This document shows positions 25,336 to 34,757 of a stretch of 64,000 nucleotides of DNA, piece by piece; position 1 is the stretch's first letter; the number at the start of each line of letters is the position of its first letter. This stretch comes from Sphaerospermopsis aphanizomenoides BCCUSP55. Its GTDB lineage: Bacteria; Cyanobacteriota; Cyanobacteriia; Cyanobacteriales; Nostocaceae. The DNA lies in contig NZ_LUFH02000006.1 of NCBI RefSeq assembly GCF_001586785.1, positions 1-64,000 on the forward strand. Reading direction: 5' to 3'. The notes under the pieces are model-generated. The model searched no databases, was not told where the DNA came from, and was given only the letters and a program-made list of their open reading frames with translations. The position numbers were made by a program, and so were the translations under genes.

Positions 25336-26577
25336 TTATCTTCTTAGCAGTTTTTTAATTCCTTCTAATATCCATCTTTTAGCCACCTGCAATTTATGTT
25401 TTAAAGTGGGTAATCTTTGAATATAAACGCCTCTGCGAATGATACGAGCTAGACTACCATCTAAGGTAATACCAAAGCTAAAAACTACAGCATTCTTAAT
25501 ACCCAAAGTTAACATTTCTCCTAAATGTAAGTAGCTAAATGACTTTAATTTTCGTCCTGTAATTTTTGCCCAGATATTACGAGCCGCACAGGGGGCTTGT
25601 TGAAATGCTGCTTGGGCTGTAGCGGGAGATTCATTACCTTTAACGTCTCGAATTTCTGCCAAGTCTCCTAATACAAATACATCAGGATATCCTGCTAGTT
25701 GCAAAGTAGGAGTAGCTATAACTTGTCCTTGTTGATTATATTGACAATTTAAATCTTTTACCCATTGAATTGATTGATTTCCTCCTGTCCATAATACTAA
25801 ATCTGTTTGTAATTTCTGAGTTTTACCTTGATGATTAATCATAATTGCATTAGATTCAATTCTCTCAACAGAAGTATTCAAATCTATCTGCACACCTCTT
25901 TTTAATAAAGCTCTATAAGCTGCTGTTTGACAACCTTTAGGCAAAGTTTTGAGTATTTCATTGCCCCTATCAATTAAGCGAATTTCTCCCCGTTTTTTTA
26001 GTCTATCTGCCAATTTACAAGCTATTTCCACACCATTCGGTCCAGCACCTGCTACAGCTATTTTAATTACGGGAATATCAGATGCTTCCAAAATCCTTAA
26101 CCGTTCCTTTAAATATTCAGCATCTGCTAAAGTGCGAAAAGTTTGGGCGTATTCTGCCGCACCTGGGACTATATCTAATCTCGTTTCTTTACCGACAGCC
26201 AATACCAAAAAATCATAATTTAGTATTTCTCCACTTTCCAAAGTTACCAATTTTTGCTCTAAATCAACACTTTGAATTTCAGCTTGATAAAATTTGGCTT
26301 GACTATCAGACAACAACTTTTTATAAGTGGGTGCAACTTCCCAACTATGTAATTCTCCAGTTACCACTTCATAAAGTAAAGGGGTAAATAAAAAATGCTC
26401 CCGTTTTTCAATTAAAATAATCTCATAATTAGGCTGACGAAATTGAGCAAACTTCCCCAATTCTAAAGCCGTATAAAGACCACCAAAACCACCACCTAAA
26501 ATACAAATTCGCGTATGGGAATTAGTAGTATTTTTGTTTTTCAAATGCCCATTAATAAGCAACTTATCTATCTTCAT
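25336..26577 (-). CDS. Type II NAD(P)H dehydrogenase-like flavoprotein
   Basis: Product of 413 residues. FAD-binding motif LGGGFGGLYTALELG (about 27-41), a second dinucleotide motif VAGAGPNGVEIACKLADR (about 174-191) for NAD(P)H, and the C-terminal FAD motif VFVLGDLAEI (about 299) define a two-Rossmann NDH-2-type enzyme. Such enzymes pass electrons from NAD(P)H to quinones without pumping protons; a cyanobacterial relative reduces demethylphylloquinone. No long C-terminal membrane helix is obvious. It follows the SGNH-like gene by about 150 bp and precedes the HTTM-DCC gene by 60 bp, suggesting co-transcription with the latter. Confidence 0.88.
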   Translation of the reverse strand: MKIDKLLINGHLKNKNTTNSHTRICILGGGFGGLYTALELGKFAQFRQPNYEIILIEKREHFLFTPLLYEVVTGELHSWEVAPTYKKLLSDSQAKFYQAEIQSVDLEQKLVTLESGEILNYDFLVLAVGKETRLDIVPGAAEYAQTFRTLADAEYLKERLRILEASDIPVIKIAVAGAGPNGVEIACKLADRLKKRGEIRLIDRGNEILKTLPKGCQTAAYRALLKRGVQIDLNTSVERIESNAIMINHQGKTQKLQTDLVLWTGGNQSIQWVKDLNCQYNQQGQVIATPTLQLAGYPDVFVLGDLAEIRDVKGNESPATAQAAFQQAPCAARNIWAKITGRKLKSFSYLHLGEMLTLGIKNAVVFSFGITLDGSLARIIRRGVYIQRLPTLKHKLQVAKRWILEGIKKLLRR

Positions 26578-26725
26578 ATATATAATTCATACTTGATATC
26601 CATAGTTTGCTCCTTTGCGTCTTTACGCGAAATAAAATATATATAATTCCTAGATGAATCACCAACAAATTTATTCCCTATTCCCTGCCTCAATGAGTAT
26701 TTTATCAACCCATATAATGTATATG

Positions 26726-27652
26726 TTATTTAATATTTGCAGCTTTAAACTGCTCAACAAGTTCACTGGTGCGGGTACGACGACCATTAGGATTCAGATG
26801 ATAATGAGTATCAGCAAATAAACTAGAATCAGTCTTGACGTTTAAACTTTCTTTGTCATAAAGTACCGGGGCAATTTTTTCTAACTCTTCTGCTGTTTTA
26901 CGAATATTACCGAGAGTTAGAGGATCAGTGCTACCATAAATCCAAGAAAGTCCTAATACCAAAGTTGCTCCTTTGGCTTCAACTTCCTGTTTAAATTGTT
27001 GAATCCGCCGCAAAGAATGAGGAGAAACACTATTATTAATTGTTAATGACCACCATTTGCTCTTAGTCCGTTTTTTCATGACTGTCGGATCACCGTTAGC
27101 TGTCACGGGATCAGAATAATAACCAGTTAAACGGCCTTTTTCTATAACATCCAAAGATGATTTAGTTGCGGCTTTGAGAGTGGGTATACCTAACAACATT
27201 AAGTCTTGAGCGAGTTGCTTGGGGGGAACATTTCCCAAACCGGGTTTACCAATAGCAGCACCAAACTGGCCAGAGCGATCGCCAAAACCGTCATCATCTA
27301 GTAACAATAAATATTCAGGAATAAGTAGGACAATATCGCCTTTTTTGATCACATCAGAAACACTAGGCAAAATCACATCTAAACCGATAGGTCCATCAGT
27401 AGCTATGTTGATAGTAGGGATGCCTAATTTCTCTTGCATCAGTTTGGCATCGACGGTGTAATGAGCGCCCGAACCACCAACAACAAGAATACGTCGGGGT
27501 GCTTGTACTTCCTTAGCAATGGCCATTTTCTGCTCATACAACATTCGCACCCAGCTAAGTTCACCACCATAACGGGCATTGTAAAAATAACCAACACTCC
27601 AGGTTAAACCAGCAATCGCAAACCAACTAGAAAGTCTGAAAAACTTGTTCAT
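26726..27652 (-). CDS. SGNH-like protein partnered with an MBOAT acyltransferase
   Basis: Product of 308 residues with an N-terminal hydrophobic anchor (about 8-26), so the body is probably outside the cytoplasm. RRILVVGGSGAHYTVDA (about 53-69) is the first block of an SGNH-hydrolase fold with Ser in GGSGAH, and the Asp/His near the C-terminus (SLFADTHYHLNPNGR, about 277-292) resembles the third block DxxH. Proteins of this type pair with AlgI-like MBOAT proteins in O-acetylation of polysaccharides (AlgJ/AlgX roles). It lies about 100 bp after the MBOAT gene on the same strand. Enzymatic activity is inferred. Confidence 0.78.
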   Translation of the reverse strand: MNKFFRLSSWFAIAGLTWSVGYFYNARYGGELSWVRMLYEQKMAIAKEVQAPRRILVVGGSGAHYTVDAKLMQEKLGIPTINIATDGPIGLDVILPSVSDVIKKGDIVLLIPEYLLLLDDDGFGDRSGQFGAAIGKPGLGNVPPKQLAQDLMLLGIPTLKAATKSSLDVIEKGRLTGYYSDPVTANGDPTVMKKRTKSKWWSLTINNSVSPHSLRRIQQFKQEVEAKGATLVLGLSWIYGSTDPLTLGNIRKTAEELEKIAPVLYDKESLNVKTDSSLFADTHYHLNPNGRRTRTSELVEQFKAANIK

Positions 27653-27753
27653 AATTCGTAATTCGTAATAGTGCCTCCGGCACGCTGCGCGAACGTAATT
27701 CGTAATTCGTGATTTGTTATTAGTTTATTTGGCTGCCCTCTCAGCTTGGTTGT

Positions 27754-29217
27754 TTAAAACTCGAAGTAAATAAATGGAGAAGGTGTATTAGCTGCCAACA
27801 AAATAGTTAGCACTAATAAAACCCGTGACATCCAAGGAGAAACCAACAAATCATAGTCCGTTTCTCCTTGTCGCCAAACTCCAATTTGTTCCATCAGTAA
27901 TACTCCTATTGCCAGCACCAAAGTAAATACTAAAGCCGCTGCTCCATTCTCATTAAAGAATGTCAAAGCTTCACCCAAATTAGCTAAAGAATAATTCCAA
28001 GGAGTTATTAAAACTAACAGCTTTTGCATCAAGCGTCCTGTGTTTGTTTCCATAAAAAACAGACATCCCAGGATTACAGATCCAAAAGTTAAAGCCCAGG
28101 AAATAAACTGTGGCATCAGCAACTTCTGCTGTCCTAAAAATTTATAAAATGGTCGTCCAGCATAGCGCAATACTAGGAGTAATAAACCGTGATAAGCTCC
28201 CCACAAAATAAAGTTCCATGCGGCTCCATGCCAGAAACCAGATAAAGTAAAGGTAATAAAAAGATAAAATGGAGCATATTTCATGTTTTTGCCCATCAGA
28301 GGCAGAAAAACATAGTCTCTAAACCAAGTGCTAAGGGTAACGTGCCATCTGCGCCAAAACTCGTTAATACTCTGGGAAGTATAGGGAGCAAGAAAGTTAA
28401 GGGTTAATTTCACACCAACGAACTTTCCTAAACCTACAGCAATAAAACTATATCCACCAAAATCAAAATAAATTTGTAATGTAAACAAAAAGGCAAAAAA
28501 CCAAACTAACCAAGGATTATCAGCTTGCTCTAATTTGATATAAGGTGAAATATTATCTGCCAGGACAAACTTCATAAATAGTCCTAGAGATAACCACCGA
28601 AAACCCGATTCAAAATTATCATAAGTCAATTTGAATCTAAAGTTTTCAATCTGCGGAAACAAGTCTGCTCTCCGTTCAATCGGACCTGCTACCACTTGTG
28701 GGAAAAAGGAAACAAAGTTGACGTAATCTAAAGCCGCAATAGGTTGTTTTTTTCTGCTGGTGTATGAGTCAACTACAAACGCCACCATTTGAAATGTATA
28801 AAAAGACAATCCTGGAGGAATTGAACCCATCCCAGGAATAGACTTTGCTTGCCAATTTTCTGCTAACCCTGGAACTACTAAACCTAAAACATCTTCAACG
28901 AAAAAGTTGAGATATTTGAAATAAGCCAAGATAGCTATATCAATTACGATGACAATTGTAGCGATCGCCTTAGCTTTCCATTCTGTTTGTCTCAACATCA
29001 ACCACACCATGATGTAGTTGAAGATGATTTCACACATGAAAATAGCAAAGCTAGACTTGGAGGCGTTGACAAACAATAATAAGGACATAGCCGCCAAGCC
29101 CACCCCGTCAAAAGCACCTTTCCACAGGTTCAAAGACTTGGCAATATAGCGGACTGTAAAGTAAGGGATGCTGAAAAGTATTAGCACCCACCAAAAAGAA
29201 AACTCCGAAAAATTCAA
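27754..29217 (-). CDS. MBOAT family O-acyltransferase (AlgI-like)
   Basis: Product of 487 residues with about ten or more membrane helices. The family signature is clear: FVNFVSFFPQVVAGPIERRADLFPQI-type segment (about 165-190), the conserved WRRWHVTLSTWFRDYVFLPL segment (about 285-305) and the invariant membrane His in FWHGAAWNF (about 332). AlgI-type enzymes carry an acyl group across the membrane and give it to sugars, teichoic acids or peptidoglycan. Here the adjacent acyl carrier protein, dehydrogenase and acyl-AMP ligase suggest the donor is a longer chain loaded on the ACP, not acetate. That is inference from gene order. Confidence 0.93.
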   Translation of the reverse strand: MNFSEFSFWWVLILFSIPYFTVRYIAKSLNLWKGAFDGVGLAAMSLLLFVNASKSSFAIFMCEIIFNYIMVWLMLRQTEWKAKAIATIVIVIDIAILAYFKYLNFFVEDVLGLVVPGLAENWQAKSIPGMGSIPPGLSFYTFQMVAFVVDSYTSRKKQPIAALDYVNFVSFFPQVVAGPIERRADLFPQIENFRFKLTYDNFESGFRWLSLGLFMKFVLADNISPYIKLEQADNPWLVWFFAFLFTLQIYFDFGGYSFIAVGLGKFVGVKLTLNFLAPYTSQSINEFWRRWHVTLSTWFRDYVFLPLMGKNMKYAPFYLFITFTLSGFWHGAAWNFILWGAYHGLLLLVLRYAGRPFYKFLGQQKLLMPQFISWALTFGSVILGCLFFMETNTGRLMQKLLVLITPWNYSLANLGEALTFFNENGAAALVFTLVLAIGVLLMEQIGVWRQGETDYDLLVSPWMSRVLLVLTILLAANTPSPFIYFEF

Positions 29218-29351
29218 TTCACCATGCCTCCAACCTGTGAAATATAGGGAATAGGGAGGTGGGAAGATGGGGAGGTGGGGAGATGGGGAGAAAATTCTTT
29301 ACCTGTTCCCTGTTCTCTGTTCCTTGTTACCTTCTTTCCCAATCACCAATA

Positions 29352-29708
29352 TCAACTACCACTAATCTTGTTCCAAAGACCGCCCCAACCTTTACCTTGA
29401 GTAGCTTCTTCTTTAGGTTTGCTTGCAGCAGCAACTGGTTGAGCAGTAGTAGTTTCCGCTGGTGAAACACCAACTTCATCAACTAAATATTTAGCAGCTT
29501 TTTCAATAGTTGGATAGTCCCAAAGCAAGGTAGAAGGAAGTTCTGCATCCAGCCAATCTTCCATATCACCAACTATCGTCACAGAGTCAATAGAATCTAG
29601 ACCATAGCGTGTCAAAGGTTCAGTCACTTTAATAGTTTCAGCTTTGATTCCCAGTTGTTTAGCAATCTGGTTCACTAACCATCCTTGAATAGTATCAACA
29701 GCGTTCAT
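29352..29708 (-). CDS. Acyl carrier protein
   Basis: About 118 residues from the ATG at 29708, chosen because it begins just after the stop of the upstream dehydrogenase gene; an in-frame ATG at 29744 would overlap that gene. The phosphopantetheine attachment site is Ser39 in RYGLDSIDSV. The domain ends about residue 80 (KAAKYLVDEVG), and a 38-residue Ala/Thr/Pro-rich tail follows (PAETTTAQPVAAASKPKEE), ending in WGGLWNKISGS. The tail is unlike fatty-acid-synthase AcpP and marks a specialised carrier. It most likely holds the chain activated by the neighbouring acyl-AMP ligase. Confidence 0.92.
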   Translation of the reverse strand: MNAVDTIQGWLVNQIAKQLGIKAETIKVTEPLTRYGLDSIDSVTIVGDMEDWLDAELPSTLLWDYPTIEKAAKYLVDEVGVSPAETTTAQPVAAASKPKEEATQGKGWGGLWNKISGS

Positions 29709-29712
29709 AGTT

Positions 29713-31521
29713 TCAGGCTTGGAGTTGGAGTTTTGGAGTTGCATCTGTGCTAGTTTCCTGTGGTTGAGATTTTGCTAGTTGGAAAGGAACTATGGAAAAC
29801 ATCCGGTCTTCGTTATACAAACGAATCATTTCTTGAACTACACTACCGTCGTCAATTCTTCCAGGTAATGCTTTTGCTGGTCGTAAGTTTAACATTAGCC
29901 TACGTAAGCTAAGTGCTAACCACTCTCCATTAGCAAAAAATTCTCCCAGATGATTACGGTTATAAATCCATGTATACACACAGGAAGCAGCAGCGTGCAG
30001 TACACAGTATTGTTTTGCCATATCAAACAATTCTGGGTCTTGTTCATGACCAAACTGGAAGGTTGACTCGGTAATCTGCACATCCAGATTGTTTAGCTCT
30101 TCCCGCACTATGTCCGTTAAAGTAATGATTTGGTAGAGAGTATCTGGATTCAGATTAGAGTCGGTTTTTAGCTGCTCCAGTGATGCTAAAGCCAAGTCTA
30201 GTCCTTGTAAGACATCATCGCCGCCTCTATTAACTAACTCCAGTTTCTTGCCATCAAAGGCGGGCAAAGACTGTGTGAGGTCAAAAGTGGTAGCAAGCCG
30301 CCCGGACAAGGCTTCTAGCTTGCTGCCCGCGTTTCTGGCGCGAGATTTGGCTAACTGCCGTAGTTGTAGTAATAGGGCATGAAGATTTACAATCGTGCTG
30401 CCATCAAACATACTGATGATGGAATTATCCCGCAACACTTTCTGGAAAATGCCCCAGTCGTGTGCTTCCCGCATATAAAAGCGCGAACCTAGAACAACGG
30501 ATACATTCTGTACCACTGTTTCCAAGGTGGTGGTGACAAAATATTTCACCACTGCTGACCAAACGCTAATTTGTTCTGGCATGGTACTAAAACCACGTCC
30601 CACACCAAAGGTAGAACAGTCGCAAATCAAGATATCCAAAAACCCATCGGTGAGAGTGCGTCGGGGTTGGGGCATATCAAAGACTGTCTTACCATATAAT
30701 TTGCGTTCTATAGCAAATTTTAGAGTGGTACGCAAAGCTGTATCAGCCGCACCTTGGGAAAAAGCTGCACATAAGGCTCTAGTAATTTGGAAGCCTTTTA
30801 ATGCTATTTCCAATCCTGCACCTTCAGCCCCTAAGCGCATATATTCGGGAATAAAGCAGTTATCAAAGCAGATACCACTCATATCCGAACCGCGAATTCC
30901 GTGTGTCAGAATTTTGGGCAGATTACTATAGTTAGCTGGGTCAATTTTGCTCTTTTCCACCATGAATAGGGAAAGGCTACGGGGTCCCCCTTCTGGGTCT
31001 GTCCTAGCGAGTACAAAGGCAACTCCAGAACGGGTAGCGCGGTTAATTGGCCATTTTTCGCCGCTGAGGAGATAACCACCAGAAACTTTTCTGGCTTCCA
31101 TATCCCCACCCAACAAATCACTACCATGCGCTTTTTCTGAATAAGCTAAACACATAGTACCGTTGGCATCTTTCATAAAGCTGGATAGGATTTGCTTTTG
31201 CTCATCTGTTCCTGCCATCCAAACCAAGAATGACCAAAACATTGTAGTGAAAGCTATCCCTGCTGTTTGATCCCGCCGTGCAAGCACGCGCACAAAGGAG
31301 ATGAACTCGTCAAAACAAGTAAATTCACCACCGCATTCTGTGGGAATGTAGTAATGTTGGAGTTTCCAGTTATATAACCAGTCGATAATTTCCTGGGGAA
31401 ATTCTTCCTTCTCATCCAGGTCAATTACCTGTTGGAAGGACATCATACTCTCTGGATTACCAGGATCGCCTAAATCCTTTTCGAGTGCTTCGGCGACCCA
31501 AAATTGTTTGAGTAGCTGCAT
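29713..31521 (-). CDS. Acyl-CoA/acyl-ACP dehydrogenase
   Basis: Product of 602 residues, longer than ordinary acyl-CoA dehydrogenases (about 380). The N-terminal half is a standard flavin dehydrogenase: LAYSEKAHGSDLLGG (about 130-145), WPINRATRSGVAFVLAR, and FAIERKLYGKTVFDMPQPR (about 270-290). The C-terminal 200 residues form an extra helical domain. The enzyme should form an alpha,beta double bond in an acyl thioester. Since it lies 10 bp after the acyl-AMP ligase and 5 bp before the ACP, the substrate is probably the ACP-bound chain. Similar ligase-dehydrogenase-ACP trios occur in lipopeptide and alkyl-modifying pathways. Confidence 0.9.
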   Translation of the reverse strand: MQLLKQFWVAEALEKDLGDPGNPESMMSFQQVIDLDEKEEFPQEIIDWLYNWKLQHYYIPTECGGEFTCFDEFISFVRVLARRDQTAGIAFTTMFWSFLVWMAGTDEQKQILSSFMKDANGTMCLAYSEKAHGSDLLGGDMEARKVSGGYLLSGEKWPINRATRSGVAFVLARTDPEGGPRSLSLFMVEKSKIDPANYSNLPKILTHGIRGSDMSGICFDNCFIPEYMRLGAEGAGLEIALKGFQITRALCAAFSQGAADTALRTTLKFAIERKLYGKTVFDMPQPRRTLTDGFLDILICDCSTFGVGRGFSTMPEQISVWSAVVKYFVTTTLETVVQNVSVVLGSRFYMREAHDWGIFQKVLRDNSIISMFDGSTIVNLHALLLQLRQLAKSRARNAGSKLEALSGRLATTFDLTQSLPAFDGKKLELVNRGGDDVLQGLDLALASLEQLKTDSNLNPDTLYQIITLTDIVREELNNLDVQITESTFQFGHEQDPELFDMAKQYCVLHAAASCVYTWIYNRNHLGEFFANGEWLALSLRRLMLNLRPAKALPGRIDDGSVVQEMIRLYNEDRMFSIVPFQLAKSQPQETSTDATPKLQLQA

Positions 31522-31531
31522 AGTGTTCTCC

Positions 31532-33370
31532 TTAGTGGCTAACTTGCACTTGGTCTAGTAAGTTATCAACTTCTTTGGATAATTTGCGATAGTTGGCGCT
31601 GTATTTGGGGTTTTCACTCCAGTCATTTAATACTTCCAAATCTCCTGATAGGAAGTTGGTTTTACAAGCGCGACGCTGAATTTTGCCGCTAGATGTTTTG
31701 AGGATATTACCTGGTTTAGCTAAGACTACAGCATAAACTTGCAGTTCATGAATTTCGGCGATCGCCTGACGAATATCATTGATCACTTCTTCAGCTTGAT
31801 ATTCTTCAGGGTTGCGTTTTACTTCCTGCACAACCACCAATCTTTCTACTCCATCCGCCTCTATAGAAAAGGCTGCACCATAGTCAGGACGCAAACAAGG
31901 ATGAACTTGCTGCACTGTCCACTCGATATCTTGGGGATAGTGGTTAGTACCCCGGATAATAATTAAGTCTTTGATCCGTCCTGTAATAAACAATTCACCA
32001 TTTTTCATAAAGCCTAAGTCACCAGTTCGCAGGAATGGGCCTTCATTGGTATCAGATGTACGGGCGCGAAAGGTATTTTCACTTTCTTCTGGGCGATTCC
32101 AATAACCACCTGCCACACTAGGATCAGATACCCACACTTCACCCACTTCATTGGGTGGACAACGAGTCAGGTTTTCGGGGTCAACTATCGCTACCTGGGT
32201 ATCACACACCAGTTGTCCACATCCAGGAATAGCCCGGACACCATCACCCCAACCAGTAGCTTCTACAATTTTGTTTTTCTCAATTTCTGATGTTTTTACC
32301 AGACACAGTACTGGTGGTTGTTGTTTTGGACTAGTGGATACTAGCAATGTATCTTCTGCTAACCCATAGGCAGGTGCAAAGGTTTCCCAGCGGAAACCAG
32401 CAGGAGCAAATTTTTCAAAGAATTGTTCTAATACTCTAGGATTAATAGGTTCGGCGGCATTTCCTGCTGCTTGCCAACTACTCAAATCTAAGTTAGCCAC
32501 TTGTTCATCACTGATGCGGCTAACACATAATTCATAGGCAAAGTTAGGTGCTTGACTATGAGTACCACGATAGCGATCAATAGCTTCCAGCCAGCGCAGC
32601 GGCCGTTTGATGAATGCCAGGGGAGACATGATGTAGCAGGGATGTCCGTTGTATAGTGGTTCGGTTATACCTTCCACCAATCCATAATCGTGGAAGTAGG
32701 GCATCCAGGTGATGGAAACACTATCAGCATCGTAACCACAGGCTTTTTGTAGATAGGCGCAGTGGTGCATGATGTTGTGATGGCTGATCATCACTCCTTT
32801 GGGTGTAGAGGTAGAACCAGAGGTATATTGCAAATATGCCAAACTATCTGCACTAATTTGGGAATCTTGCCACTGATCTGCTAGTTGCAAATCAACGTCT
32901 TCCGTGGCAATCCATGTCATCTCTTGTAATTCAGAGAAATCTGATGCTGCTTCTTTGAGAATGTCTAGAAAGCTTTGATTGGTCAAAACAAAGGACGCAT
33001 TAGCATCTTCGACAATCGCCCGTAACCTAGGCAATGCCCGCTTTAATCGACCCGCATCTGGCGGTGGCACTGGTATAGCTATTACCCCTGCATAAAGACT
33101 ACCCAAGAAAGCTGCTATGACTTCCACTCCCTGCGGGTAGAGCAACAATGCCCTCTGCCCTTGAGCATTCTGTTGCTGTAACAATGCGCCAATAGCACGG
33201 GCTTGGCGGTCTAGTTCCTGATACGTTAACGGAGAACCTTCTTTTTTCCCATCTATGAGGAACGTATAGGCGAGCTTGTCCTGTTCATAGGTGGCACGCC
33301 AGCGTAGTAGTTCGACCAGGGTAGAGAAGTTTCTCATAGGGTAATTTTGGGTAGCTAGGCTTTGAGTCAT
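31532..33370 (-). CDS. Fatty acyl-AMP ligase (FAAL)
   Basis: Product of 612 residues. Adenylation motifs: YLQYTSGSTSTPKGVMISH (about 180-198), FAPAYGLAEDTLLVS (about 330), RTGDLGFMKNGELFITGRIKDLIIIRG (about 455-480) and a C-terminal Lys in LKTSSGKIQRR. The overall layout is that of FAALs, which make acyl-adenylates and load them onto an ACP instead of CoA; whether the FAAL-specific insertion is present needs an alignment. First gene of the minus-strand acyl cluster. An 11-bp inverted repeat at 33403-33426, just upstream, is a candidate operator or promoter element. Confidence 0.93.
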   Translation of the reverse strand: MTQSLATQNYPMRNFSTLVELLRWRATYEQDKLAYTFLIDGKKEGSPLTYQELDRQARAIGALLQQQNAQGQRALLLYPQGVEVIAAFLGSLYAGVIAIPVPPPDAGRLKRALPRLRAIVEDANASFVLTNQSFLDILKEAASDFSELQEMTWIATEDVDLQLADQWQDSQISADSLAYLQYTSGSTSTPKGVMISHHNIMHHCAYLQKACGYDADSVSITWMPYFHDYGLVEGITEPLYNGHPCYIMSPLAFIKRPLRWLEAIDRYRGTHSQAPNFAYELCVSRISDEQVANLDLSSWQAAGNAAEPINPRVLEQFFEKFAPAGFRWETFAPAYGLAEDTLLVSTSPKQQPPVLCLVKTSEIEKNKIVEATGWGDGVRAIPGCGQLVCDTQVAIVDPENLTRCPPNEVGEVWVSDPSVAGGYWNRPEESENTFRARTSDTNEGPFLRTGDLGFMKNGELFITGRIKDLIIIRGTNHYPQDIEWTVQQVHPCLRPDYGAAFSIEADGVERLVVVQEVKRNPEEYQAEEVINDIRQAIAEIHELQVYAVVLAKPGNILKTSSGKIQRRACKTNFLSGDLEVLNDWSENPKYSANYRKLSKEVDNLLDQVQVSH

Positions 33371-33402
33371 CTGACGACTCCGAAAATATTAGGGAATTTG
33401 AA

Positions 33403-33426
33403 ATAATATATAGCACTATATATTAT
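33403..33426. promoter_or_regulatory. Inverted repeat upstream of the acyl cluster
   Basis: Two perfect 11-bp arms, ATAATATATAG and CTATATATTAT, separated by CA, lie 33 bp before the start codon of the acyl-AMP ligase. The position suits a regulator-binding site or promoter. The arms are pure A/T apart from one base, so chance symmetry is possible. Confidence 0.4.
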
Positions 33427-34389
33427 GTTATTTGTACGGATAAAATTTATATGGTTATGTGATTGACTGTTTTTTGTTCTAATAATAAATCATTGTGACA
33501 TATAAGACTCATTTACTGAAGTATGTCTTCGGTATTTTTACTAAAAAATTAAATTCAATCCCCATGAGTAATTTGATAATTTCAGTGTATCTGAATTGGT
33601 ACAAGTAAGATTTCAGGTGTTTTTACTATTGTTAAGATTGTGGACGGCAGCAGAGATTAATGAATTTTTCGTAAAAATTTATTCTTGGGTGAACAATTAT
33701 TACAGTTATGTGCTTATAGGATGAAGGGGGTGTAGGGAACCCCATAATTAAAAACAGGGGTTTCCAGCAAGGACGCTGTATTTTTCGCACTATAGGAATC
33801 TGATTTGATATCTGAAATTATCTATGTAGGCAGGCAAGAGGCACTCATGCAAGAGGCAAAAGGGTTTTAGAGAATTTAGGTGTACGGAGTTTTTTCAAAA
33901 ATCAAATATTATTCCTATATACATCTTTTTTATGTTTCCATACTGAAAAGTAGCGGCTTTAAACCCTTTTGCCAGAGGGAAGAATTATTTTCTACAACCT
34001 TTTGCCTCCAGCAAGACAGCCTTTCTTCGGTACTCCCCTTTGAACCAATAACCTGATTTACGCTCAGAAGCTAATTATATAAAAATAATTAAGAATGAGA
34101 TTATATATCGCAGTAATCATTCTGAAGTCCCAACTAAGCCCCAAAATGAAGTGAAGGGTATGAAATCAGTGAACAGTTATCAAGGTGTATGATGTGGTGT
34201 AATAGCGCACCCACCCTACTAGCAATGGGAGGGAGACTTAAACCCAAATATTTTACTGATAAAGGAAGAAGTTTTACTTTTGGCAAATAACAAAGTTAAA
34301 CTGGTACTTCCCAGCTAGTAGCAAGTAAGGTAGAATATTGCTACAGCAAAATATTGACCAATTAATACGTAAATTGTGCTTTTACCTAC
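33427..34389. other. Long non-coding spacer before the NsiR1 array
   Basis: About 960 bp with no supported gene. It contains a GGGAACCCC/GGGGTTTCC hairpin (33734-33765), a copy of the GCAAGAGGCACTCATGCAAG phrase (33829-33862) that also occurs inverted near 13090, and AT-rich stretches. Short frames have no plausible start or composition. It probably holds promoters for the acyl cluster and read-through from the small-RNA array. Confidence 0.6.
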
Positions 34390-34445
34390 AAAAAACCCCC
34401 AGTAGGTGTTAGCCAGCCAGGGGAGATTAGTTATCAGGGTGCATC
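34390..34445 (-). ncRNA. nsiR1: NsiR1-type small RNA, copy 1
   Basis: On the minus strand the element starts near GATGCACCC and ends in a hairpin CCCCTGG/CTGGGGG followed by a U-run. Its promoter box TCCGGA lies at 34480-34485, about 35 nt upstream of the predicted start, with an AT-rich -10 region between. The ~56-nt size, tandem repetition and place upstream of hetF match NsiR1 of heterocystous cyanobacteria. Ends are predicted, not measured. Confidence 0.83.
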
Positions 34446-34757
34446 TACCAATTTAATGTTCTCAGGTGCTGGACAATCCTCCGGATAAATTTATTTCCTA
34501 GAATTTTGTTTTTTTGTTTTTGTCGGGGTGTAGAAGAGTAGGGTAGTAGAGAGGCAAAGGAGAATCATGTATCGCCTTGCCAACTCGTAATAGCGCAGCT
34601 TGGTCTATGGTTTCTAAGTCCTCGCAGCAGTTATAGCCATACTCCTAACTAGCAACTTACATTGTCAGAGGTGCTTTCACTAAGGCTTTAAAAATTCGTT
34701 TTTCGCTCTACTTCAGAATTTCTGTGGTTTGAGTTGACAGAGAGGTCAATTCTTAAT

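Noticed and set aside
30527-30931. A 134-residue plus-strand frame inside the acyl dehydrogenase gene
   Set aside because: It is antisense to a long, clearly conserved coding sequence and shows no domain or ribosome site.
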